From Prunus persica (taxonomy: Eukaryota > Streptophyta > Magnoliopsida > Rosales > Rosaceae), in NCBI RefSeq assembly GCF_000346465.2, contig NC_034016.1, positions 3,431,391 through 3,495,390 of the forward strand: a stretch of DNA of 64,000 nucleotides, written 5' to 3'. Of the stretch, positions 31,499-41,099 are shown in pieces. Below the pieces are notes generated by a model. It had not been told where the DNA came from, searched no databases, and saw nothing but the letters and a program-made list of their open reading frames with translations. The translations under genes were made by a program, and so were the position numbers. Each line of letters starts with the position of its first letter. The first letter of the stretch is position 1.

Positions 31499-34072
31499 CC
31501 AACGAATCAATCTAGGCTTTGCATCCTTCTTAGACAACAAGTATTTAAGTGCAGCATGATCTGTATAGACAATTATTTTAGCCCCAACCAAATAAGACCG
31601 AAATTTCTCTACTGCGAACACAACTGCCAACAATTCCTTCTCTGTAGTTGCATAGTTAAGCTGTGCATCATTGAGAGTATGACTTGCATAATAGATGACA
31701 TGGGGAAGCTTATCTTTTTGCTGCCCTAAAACTGCCCCGACAGCATAATCTGACGCATCACACATTAGTTCAAATGGTAAATCCCAATTTGGTGCAGCAA
31801 TGATGGGTGCCGAAGTTAGGAGTGCTTTCAACTTGTTGAATGCTTCTAAACAGGCCTTATCAAAATTAAATGGTGCATCCTTAGCCAATAAAGTGCACAA
31901 AGGTCGACTAATCTTGGAGAAATCCTTGATGAACCGACGATAAAAACCTGTGTGTCCTAAGAAGGACCTCACACCTTTTACTGATGTAGGAGGTGGCAGC
32001 TTTGCAATAACTTCAATCTTTGCCTTGTCAACCTCGATGCCTTTGCTAGAAATTGAATGACCCAAGACAATTCCCTGTTCAACCATGAAATGACACTTTT
32101 CCCAGTTTAGCACTAAATTTGTCGCTTGACATCTCTGAAGAACTAATGATAAATTCTGTAAGCACTGATCATATGAATCCCCAAAAACAGAAAAATCATC
32201 CATAAAAACTTCCACAATATTTTCGACCAAGCCAGAAAAAATACTCATCATACAACATTGAAACGTAGCAGGTGCATTGCATAATCTGAATGGCATTCTC
32301 CGATAAGCATAAGTACCGAATGGACAAGTGAAAGTAGTCTTCTCTTGATCCTCTGGTGCTATTGGAATCTGATTATACCCAGAATACCCATCAAGGAAAC
32401 AGTAAAAAGCCCGCCCAGCCAACCTTTCTAACATCTGGTCAATAAAAGGCAATGGAAAATGGTCTTTTCTCGTCCCTGCGTTAAGCTTCCGGTAATCTAC
32501 ACACATTCTCCAACCCGTAGTCAATCGTGTAGGAACTAACTCATTATTATCATTTTTCACCACTGTAATACCGGTTCGTTTAGGCACCACTTGAGTCGGG
32601 CTAACCCATTTACTGTCAGAAATAGGATAAATCATACCTGCGTCAAGTAATTTCATAACCTCTGTTCTGACCACCTCTTTCATAATTGGGTTAAGGCGGC
32701 GTTGAGCATCAACTGTTGGCTTTACGTCGTCTTCCATTAATATTCTGTGCATACATAGTGCTGGGCTGATTCCCATGATGTCCGCAATTGTCCATCCCAA
32801 TGCATCTTGATATTTTCTCAATACACGAAGCAATTTATCCTCCTCTGTCGGTGTTAAATCTGCTGCAATTATAACTGGCAGCGTCTCTGCAGCTCCTAAA
32901 TATGCATATTTAAGATGTTGTGGTAAAGGCTTCAGCTCCAATTTTGGTGGCTGTTGTCTGGATGGTTTAAGGGGCTGTTTGGGCTCCCCTAAACTCTCAT
33001 ACACATTCCTAAATTTTGGCAACACTGTGGGCAGACTGTTCAATGCGTGTATGTACTCATGAACACCTTCATCTTCAGAATCTGTCTCAAGTTCCCCCTG
33101 TAAAACATGCAGCAACTGATCTGTTTTTGAATTAGCATAAAATCTGTTCTGCACCATACTGTCTACCATGTCAATACGCATACAATCTTGCTGTTCAGCA
33201 GGACGTTTTGCTGCCTCAAACAAATTAAACACCACAGATTGGTCTTGAACCCGTAAAGTCAATGTTCCAGCTTCCACATCAATTAAGGTCCTAGCTGTTG
33301 CCATAAACGGCCTCCCTAAAATAATAGGTGTTTGAAGGTCTTCATCCATGTCTAAAACCACAAAATCTGTCGGTAGATAAAGATCATCAACCTTAATAAT
33401 TAGATCTTCAATAACACCTCTTGGATAAGTGATTGAACGGTCAGCTAGTTGAAGTATAATTGATGTAGGCTTTAAATCTCCTTGCCCCAATCGCTGAAAA
33501 ACAGAAAAAGGCATCAAATTAATACTTGCACCCAAATCAATTAAAGCACTTTTAAAATTAGAATTTCCAATAGTGCAAGAAATATTAAAACTCCCTGGAT
33601 CTTTTTTCTTAGGTGGTAGTTTGTGTAGCAAAACTGCACTGCACTGTTCTGTCAAAATAACTTTTTCCAAATCTGAAAGCTTCTTTTTGCTGCTGCAACC
33701 TTCCTTCAAAAATTTGGCATATGATGGAATTTTCTTGATTGCATCCAGTAAGGGAATGTTGATTTGAACCTTGGATAATGTCTACATAAAGTCCTTGAGT
33801 TGCTGATCTTTTGCTTTTGGCTTCAAACGTTCTGGATATGGAATTGGGGCCTCACAAACCCGCTCAGGAACTTGTTTTGGAACAGTTTCTAGATCTGCCA
33901 TATTATGTTTTTCTGCAGGTTTGGCAAGTTCTGCTGCTGCAAAATTTTCTGTATTATCCTCCACTATTTGCTGCTCCTTTTCAATGCTATTTTCACAATT
34001 GTCATAGCTTTTGCCACATCGTAAAGTCCGAAAAACTTTGCAATCTTCACGTCCATTTGGATTAGGAATTGT
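31499..34072 (-). pseudogene. Athila pol, 5' part: protease, reverse transcriptase, RNase H
   Basis: It is in frame with Gag on the - strand. A linker (34072-33785) ends at a TAG (33782-33784). Then come the protease with ALIDLGASINLMP, the RT with MCVDYRKLNAGTRKDHF, FLDGYSGYNQI, MPFRLCNAPATFQ and the catalytic FMDDF, and RNase H with MCDASDYAVGAVLGQ, ATTEKELLAVVFA and IVYTDHAALKYLL. The frame is open from about 33780 to the Tat insertion at 31499. Its true continuation is at 20877. The RT motif has Arg (MPFRL) where Gly is usual. Confidence 0.92.
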
Positions 34073-35443
34073 TTAACTAGGAAATTTGCCCTTTTCTCTG
34101 TCTGAAATCTGTGTAGCTAGCTGTCCAAATTGTTGCTCCAAACTTTTAATTGATGCTTCAACATTTTGAAATCTTTGATTGTTGCCCTCGATGAATGATT
34201 GAGTTGTTGCTGCCAGTTTAGCAAGTTGATCTTCCAGAGATGGTTTGGAGGGAACAAAAGGTTTTTGTGCATGCTGGAATGGTTTGACATTAGTCTGATT
34301 GTCACCCCATTTGAAATTAGGGTGATCCCTCCATCCAGGATTGTAATGAGTTGCATATGCATCATTCCTAGGCCTTTGATAGCTGTTCATCATATTGACA
34401 TGTTGTTCAACAAGCTCTGGGTAAGAGTCTCTATGTGGGCAGCCCGTTATGTCATGTGTAGCCATACTGCATATAGTGCAAACTGTGGACGTAGGTGGCT
34501 GCTGTGTAGAACTTGCTATATGTTGTAGAAGCATATCAAACTTTGCATCAATTTTCTTATCCATTTTTTCCATTTGTGCAGACATGTTGGGAGAACCTAC
34601 TGATAACTCAAAAATGCCCCCTTTCTGTGAATGTTCTGCTGTCCATTGCTGAGATTCTGTAGCCATCATATCAAACAGTTCAAATGCCTCTCGTGCAGAT
34701 TTATTTGACAATGATCCTCTAGCTGATGCATTCACATGGCTCTTAGATGTAGGATTAAGCCCATCAAAGAAAATATTCATTTGTGTATCTGAATCAATTT
34801 TAACATGTGGACACTTTATGTACATCTCCGTATATCTCTCCCACGCTTCATGAAACTCTTCATTGGGCTTCTGTGTGAATGTCAAAATCTCCCTCTTGTA
34901 ATTCAATGTCTTGGATGCTGGATAATATTTGTTCAGGAATTTTGTGTGTAACTGCTGCCAAGTAGTAATGCTATTAGCTGGTAGAGTGAATAACCAAGTT
35001 TCTGCCTTGTCCTTCAAAGTGAAAGGGAAAAGATGTAACTTAATAGCCTCAGCAGAAAAACCCCTAATCAAAATATTCTTGCAACCCACAATAAATTTTG
35101 CAATATGTATGTTTGCATCTTCATTAGGCAACCCCCGAAAAGTAGGTAGAATTTCAAGCATATGGTGCCTGATCTCGAACGAATCACCCTCTTCTTGTTC
35201 AGGATACACAATGCAATTGGGAACATCAGTGGCACGGGCTTCCAATGACTCCCTGAGTGGTCTACCTGCCGCAGGTAATTCTAACGCCATGTTACTCTCG
35301 TTTGCAAACAGATTCTGCAGAAAAGTGCCCTGCAGTGAACAGTCCCAAGCCCAAGTAACTTCTCTTCGCTGTCTATGCAGTGTGCACTCTGGTTCTGGAT
35401 CAAATTGTACAATCTGTGCAGTTCCTGATCTGGTCTGGACCAT
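34073..35443 (-). CDS. Athila Gag
   Basis: 457 codons from ATG 35443 to TAA 34073. It includes a retrotransposon Gag core (FRGLPNEDANIHIAKF, FPFTLKDKAETWLFTLP, FLNKYYPASKTLNYKREI, FHEAWERY), a Cys/His finger (CTICSMATHDITGCPH) and a C-terminal coiled-coil-like region (EASIKSLEQQFGQLATQ). The stop stands where related elements continue with Gln (CAA to TAA, frame open on both sides), so Gag-Pol was probably one ORF originally. It builds the particle and binds RNA. Confidence 0.88.
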   Translation of the reverse strand: MVQTRSGTAQIVQFDPEPECTLHRQRREVTWAWDCSLQGTFLQNLFANESNMALELPAAGRPLRESLEARATDVPNCIVYPEQEEGDSFEIRHHMLEILPTFRGLPNEDANIHIAKFIVGCKNILIRGFSAEAIKLHLFPFTLKDKAETWLFTLPANSITTWQQLHTKFLNKYYPASKTLNYKREILTFTQKPNEEFHEAWERYTEMYIKCPHVKIDSDTQMNIFFDGLNPTSKSHVNASARGSLSNKSAREAFELFDMMATESQQWTAEHSQKGGIFELSVGSPNMSAQMEKMDKKIDAKFDMLLQHIASSTQQPPTSTVCTICSMATHDITGCPHRDSYPELVEQHVNMMNSYQRPRNDAYATHYNPGWRDHPNFKWGDNQTNVKPFQHAQKPFVPSKPSLEDQLAKLAATTQSFIEGNNQRFQNVEASIKSLEQQFGQLATQISDREKGKFPS

Positions 35444-35578
35444 GCAGTCTGCAAAATCTGCAACAGAAACAAAATTGTTCAATTTCAATTTTTATTTTAT
35501 TTTTTTATTTTGGACGAAAATTATAAAATAAAATAAAATAAATCAGAAAAAGGTTAAACAAAAATTGTCTAAAATAGT

Positions 35579-35596
35579 CCCCGGCAACGGCGCCAA
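35579..35596 (-). promoter_or_regulatory. Athila primer-binding site
   Basis: On the - strand TGGCGCCGTTGCCGGGG lies six bases inside the 5' LTR end. It is the tRNA-Asp-type PBS typical of Athila, where minus-strand DNA synthesis is primed. Confidence 0.9.
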
Positions 35597-35601
35597 TTTC
35601 T

Positions 35602-37058
35602 TGATAGAATTTTTAGTACTTGTGCAAACAGTGTTAAAATCACATAAAATACTTGCAAGAATACAAGGCTATTGTAGTATAGATGCTCATGCAAGGTCGT
35701 TTTCCTCAAGGACTAATTAGCAATTTATGTAAAAACAAATTCCAAATAACTACTTAAAATAAAAAGTCAAGAAAGATGATTATGAATTTGGTTGATTCTA
35801 AAAACAAATATTAAACAAAAACAAATACGATTGAAAGAAAGAGTTTTGAATATCAATTTATAAAAGCACTAGGGTTTCACCATCACCTAGCAATCCTATG
35901 AACTTTTACCAATTACTTATGATTTGCACATGCCACTTTGAAGGTTAGGTTTTCCTAATGTAAATTCTACTTGGAACCTCCAACACAGAACGTATATCCA
36001 ACATGCAACCCGTCCGGACGTTCGGATCAAATCTGAACATGAAAGACTCATTAAGTTTTGTGATAACCCTTTGAAAAACCATGCAACCCTTAAGACGTGG
36101 TGTTCATCTTAAGTGAAATTACAATTATTAATCACAAGAAGCTAGCATCAATTTCAGGGAACCTTCCGACCAAAATTGCATCCAATTACTTTTCTAAAGA
36201 TCCTAATGGTGATCAGGCATTAAGACAATTATATAGTTTAAAACAGTGATTAACAATTCAAGTAGGCATGCACTCATCATAAGCAATTAAATAAAAATCA
36301 CATATTCATGCTAAGGTTCAAGGCTTCACCCTAGCAAAAGAAATTTAGTTACGCATACTCATAATTGAAATCCAAGAAAATATCATTAAGAAGAAAAGAA
36401 CGAAAACACTTGAAAGTTGTGAAAACCCAAAACCCTAGCAATTGCTCTCCACAATGCAAAGTGAAAAAGTGAAAAAGAAGTCCTAAATTCCTTGTGAGAA
36501 AGAGCTTAAATACCCCTTAAAACCTAGCTGCCAATGTACAGCTTTTCTATCCCCACAAGGAAACTAATTAAAGTAAAATAATACTAGGAAATAAAGTTCA
36601 AATTGGAATAGGAGAATTTGCCCAAAATCAGCCCAGCCACGTTTTGGCCCCAAATCTCCTCCAAATCTGGCCCAAGATAGCTTGTTTTAAAGATAAAAAT
36701 GTTCTGAACACTTCTCTAGAAGGCCACGAACCCATCTGAGGTCATCTTGGGCTCCAAAAACGCAATAAAAGCCCAACACGTCACTATTCCAGCACCGCGC
36801 ACTGCTCCTTTATTTTATTGCCAGAAAATAACCGCTTGGAAGAAAAATCTGAAATTTTGATACGATCAAGATAAGTGACTCAAGAACGTCCTCCAACTGG
36901 AATTACTCTAACATTCTTCAATTTGATTATATTTTGCTCCAGTGAGAGTCGAAAGTCCTATGTTGGAAATATAATTCAAAGTATCAAAATTCTTCCAAAA
37001 TATTAACCAAAATATACTAAGAATGAGGTTAAATATATAATATAAAATATGTCCATCA
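35602..37058 (-). repeat. Athila 5' LTR
   Basis: A 1457 bp partner of 15031-16487, followed on the + strand by the target duplicate gaact. Differences from the other LTR are scattered substitutions. Confidence 0.95.
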
Positions 37059-37063
37059 GAACT

Positions 37064-37509
37064 CATACACATCATCTAGTGAGTTAAAGGGTTGACATCA
37101 CATGGTTATGTTTCTCAGTGAACCAAGAAATTATGTACTTGTTAGACTCAGCTGCTTTTGAGGCCACAACTCTTGGCTTACAGCCTTCTCTACATTTGCC
37201 TCACATTCTTTTGTGTTTGGGATCCTTGGGTGGCTCATAACACCCTTGTCTACAACATACGAACTCTTTTCTTATTATCTCATTTGTAAATCTTATCCTT
37301 TTACTTGAATGTTTTCGAATACCAAACTCGGAGTTTCTTGCATAAGTCTTGTAGAACTCATACACATCATCAAGTGAGTTAAATTCTTTCCCCACTTGTG
37401 GTTCCAAATTCATACTTACTATCAGTATCACTCCCACTTCATCATTCATTTTATTATTATCTTCCTCTATCCCATCAACTTGGTTTTCTACTTCTGTATT
37501 CACGTCCAT
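37064..37509 (-). pseudogene. FAR1/FRS-like gene, 5' exon with DNA-binding domain
   Basis: ATG 37509 opens an acidic N-terminus, then GKEFNSLDDVYEFYKTYARN, RFTNEIIRKEFVCCRQGC and KCREGC...SNKYIISWFTEKHNH, the Cys/His FAR1 DNA-binding domain. A TGA after KHKRM (where the second copy has AGA) breaks it. After EKHNHVMSTL the sequence falls out of frame into a second copy of NSLDDVYEF (37081-37064), which is cut by the Athila insertion and continues at 15030. The 300 bp or so of exon is therefore tandemly duplicated. FRS proteins are nuclear transcription factors; this locus is not functional. Confidence 0.88.
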
Positions 37510-38405
37510 TTTTCTAAAAGTTGCAACAACGTAGTGAAAATCATATTATTTCCAAAAGCTCTTAGCATATGTGGTGCAATTTTGATCCAATCTTTCATAT
37601 AAAGTATGGTGCAATTAATAGTTGTTATACAAAATAATTATTCTTAATACAACAATTACCCATTTCTTAATCATACCAATAAGACAAATATGTTATAAAT
37701 CCATACGTTATGGGTGGTAAATGATTTAGGCCTCTCTACCCATATAAATAGTGGCACCAAATATGAATAGAATACAAGTTGATTTGAGCAAATTATACTG
37801 TCTCTCTCTTCCTCTTATTTCTCCCTACAAATTCCCTAGTTTCACAACAAAATATTCATAATAGCAGTTTCTCATACCTATTCACAATTTAATCATATTT
37901 CATCACCAACATATTGACATTTGAGTGATATTTGTTTAACATATAAACAAAATTATAACTATCTGCACTGAACACTTTTGCAAATTTTTGTTCTTTTAAC
38001 CTAACAACAATTTTGCTCTCCACCGTACTCGATGCAATCCTAACAAATGGTCTAAGCCACTGTTAATATACCATATTCCCCATCTCCATTGGATTTTATT
38101 TTTTTATTTTTTGGGTTGAAAACCCCTTTTAATACGAAAATGGAGAACGGAAGAGATAACACAAACTGCTGCTTCACAACCAAACAAACCAGGGAATCAA
38201 AGAAAGGTTGAAACATGCCCTTGGGTAACCCACATAGGCCAGCATTCATAAACATTCCAAAACCAAATTATGACTAAAAACTATAGAATGTTCATAATCA
38301 CTTACTAGTAATGCACTTCCCAAGGTGAGTTGAGAAAAATTAGGCGAGTTGAGCTTCAGATGATGTCGCAAACTGTACGACCAGGGCAGGTCCATAAACA
38401 AATTG

Positions 38406-38505
38406 GATGAGTTTGCCCTCAAATCTCATCCAAGCTCAACGAAGAGCCAACCAAATGAGTTTGCCCTCAAATCTCTTCCAAGCTCAACGAAGAGCCAGTT
38501 GTGTT
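38406..38505. repeat. 50 bp tandem duplication
   Basis: Two units containing tgagtttgccctcaaatctc and caagctcaacgaagagcca, nearly identical. Confidence 0.8.
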
Positions 38506-38722
38506 TCATCGGTATTTGTCAAGCTTTGGGTCTTTTATTTTGGGTTGTCTTCAACCCAGATGCAACTCACAATTGCGATCCAATTTCATCCTGCCATTTA
38601 ATTTTATCCAACGGCTATGATCTATCCTCATTTAAGTTCCTCAATTAAAGTCCCTCAAGAGAGACTCACTCTTATGTTTTATATGGGGAATGCAACAGCC
38701 AACATGGATTGGCTAATGACTA

Positions 38723-38940
38723 CTTTCAAATTTGGGCTGGGCTACCTATTTTAAATTTTTTTTTTTTTTGGGTTATTAATGAAGACCACATGCTATTAAA
38801 AATAATTTTAAAAAATTGGTATGGGATGTAGCTTTCAAATTTGGGCTGGGCTACCTATTTTAAATTTTTTTTTTTTTGGGTTATTAATGAAGACCACATG
38901 CTATTAAAAATAATTTTAAAAAATTGGTATGGGATGTAGC
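38723..38940. repeat. 109 bp tandem duplication with inverted ends
   Basis: Two units begin ctttcaaatttgggctgggc and end ttggtatgggatgtag, differing by one T in a T-run. The outer edges gggctgggctac and gtagcccagcc are inverted repeats, suggesting a small MITE that was duplicated internally. Confidence 0.75.
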
Positions 38941-39751
38941 CCAGCCAACCCACTGTGTATTTCCATGCTGGACACAAATTTATTTTATTTTATTTAGGAT
39001 TATAGTAAAATAAAGAACAAGAAAAGTTTGTGAAAAGTACAAATGAAAAGTTTGGGCATTATATAATATTTTAATAATTTATAATATATATTATTTTTAT
39101 TCAATAATGTATAATAAAAAAATACGTGTATAATACATGAATTTTGTATGTATTATTGAAAATTTTGTAAAAAAATACATGTAGTAAACGTGAAGAATAC
39201 ATACATATTGTATTATACATTTAATTTTTATAAAACATGTATTTTATCGAGTCTTTCAAAAGTATACAAAAAAATGGAAGTATTTTATAAAAATACGTAT
39301 GTAATACTTAAAAATGCTAACTAGGGGATGTATTTATGTTTTATTATTTCTTGTTTATTGTCAGATTGCATTATTATGATCTTTAGGAATTCCGATTCTC
39401 TGCATTTAACTAGGTGCATCATGATAGTTTTGTTGTTCGCATTGCCTGAAGTTACTCTTCATGGTGCTGATATAAAAGGAACACACGAACCACTAATCTC
39501 ACATGAATACATATATCTCTCTTTTTAAAGATTTCAAAGGCGGAAACTATGGCAGGACGTGTGGCTTGTGCTTGTCAAAGTTTCAAGCACGGCGGCAGTG
39601 ATAAAGGAGAGTCAGATGAAGCTTTCTCAGAATAAATGAACTCGTACTCTGCTTGCTAGGCGCTCACCCTAAATCTGGTTATAATGCATTGGAAAAAATC
39701 TTGTAATAATGCAGTAGAAAAGAACAATAGTGTATTAATGCAGTGGGGTTG

Positions 39752-40045
39752 TAGGCTGTAGGGCTGAATCTTTTCCTTGTGTCTATGTCAAAGAGCAACA
39801 AAGTAATGGCGAAAACAACACTACTCAAATTGGTAGGTATGGTAGGTTGGTTGTAGGGCTGAATCTTTTCCTTCTGTCTTTGTCAAAGAGCAACATAGTA
39901 ATGGCGAAACCAACACTACTCAAATTGGTAGGTATGGTAGGATGGTTGCAGGGCTGAATCTTTTCCTTGTGTCTTTTTCAAATAGCAACGTATTAATGGC
40001 GGAGAATAACACTACTCAAATTGGTAGGTATGGTATGTTGTAATG
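39752..40045. repeat. 95 bp tandem repeat, three copies
   Basis: The units contain gggctgaatcttttccttg at 39761, 39856 and 39951, and actactcaaattggtaggta in each. Copy 3 is the most diverged. Confidence 0.85.
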
Positions 40046-40573
40046 GTGCCGAATATTCACTATACACATGGTGATTCACTACATGAGAAAAATTCGTCAA
40101 GTTTCCGATTTGAGACTTATATTCGAGTTTCTAATGTGGGGCTTATACTCTTCAACAATTACAAACCCTATTCCTTTATGCAGTTAATGGTAACGTAATC
40201 AGGCTGTACATACGAAATACATATAATGTATGCATACATATACATAAAAAATATAAATGCCATGCTTTTAACCTGACCTAAAAATGACATGAATGGACAA
40301 TCCACAACCAAAAAGTCAACAACCAGAGTCATCTTTAAACCAACAGCTAGGGACAATGAATGGGGACCCCAAGAAAAGTCACCACTGTAAAGATTATATA
40401 TGAAAATAAACAAGAAACAAGAAAAAGTGTGCAGTAGAAATCGACTGATCTCATATGGATTCCACCATATCTGATTTTACATTTTCATAGGCCCAGAGTG
40501 TATGACATGCACTTGTTCTTCAACTTCAATTTAATGCTCAATGTTGAACATACTGTAAATTGGGGAATTTGTT

Positions 40574-41073
40574 TGATATATAACACATGGCTGAGTTGAT
40601 CGAGGAACATTTGGACAGGCACGCACGTAATCGCTGCAACAAAGTCAAATCTGTGCAAGTATGGGCCTCGAGCTCAAAATCATGCCCATGACCTATCGTT
40701 TCGAAGAGAACAGCGTGACAAGTACAACTCATTGCTATGCTGTGACGTATGGTATGGACTATTTTAGCTAAATTCTATCGTTTACTTTGGCCTTTCATTT
40801 TTTAAAGTTTTTAGAATATTTTGGGAAACTTTTATTATTTTCCTTTTTGTTTTCTAATTAGCTTTCCTAGCAAGTCTAAGGTTTCTTATTAGCTTTCCAA
40901 GCAAGTCTAGGGTTTCTCTTGTATAAAAAGAACGCGTTGGAGCATCCTAAATTTTTCATCTTATTTTCAATCAATATATTTGAGAGGTTTACTCAATTTC
41001 CCTGGTGGATTCCAGTGTGTTACTTGTAGGGTTATCGTTCAATCTCCCTATTCCCCTATATCTTGTTGCGTCA
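40574..41073 (+). repeat. CRM-like 5' LTR
   Basis: TGATATATAACACATGG... to ...TGCGTCA. It contains tataaaaagaac (about 40922) as a TATA box and two copies of caagtctagggtttc-type sequence, where the 3' LTR has three. Confidence 0.85.
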
Positions 41074-41099
41074 GTTGGTATTAGAGCACGCTTTGCCCG

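Larger units (their letters stand above)
15031..37058 (-). mobile_element. Athila-lineage Ty3/gypsy retrotransposon, with a nested Tat element
   Basis: Paired 1457 bp LTRs (15031-16487 and 35602-37058) with tg...ca ends are flanked by the 5 bp duplication gaact (15026-15030 and 37059-37063). On the - strand the order is 5' LTR, PBS TGGCGCCGTTGCCGGGG (tRNA-Asp type, usual in Athila), gag, protease, reverse transcriptase, RNase H, integrase, long 3' noncoding region, polypurine tract and 3' LTR. The RNase H/integrase region is split by the Tat element at 20878-31498. Without that insert the element is about 11.4 kb. The LTRs differ at roughly 1% by eye. Three in-frame stops make it defective. 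It sits inside the FAR1-like pseudogene. Confidence 0.95.
37510..40573. other. Intergenic region with small tandem repeats
   Basis: No supportable gene. It holds three separate tandem duplications (38406-38505, 38723-38940, 39752-40045) and an AT-rich tract at 39050-39310 dotted with atacatgta-like short palindromes. The first part is the 5' flank of the FAR1-like pseudogene. Confidence 0.5.

Noticed and set aside
40574..40715. Apparent fragment of a second CRM-like copy (3' end of pol) left of the element
   Set aside because: At first the homology of 40582-40715 to the end of pol suggested a truncated neighbour. The perfect TTGTT duplications at 40569-40573 and 46020-46024 show that this stretch is simply the first part of the 5' LTR, with pol overlapping the 3' LTR.
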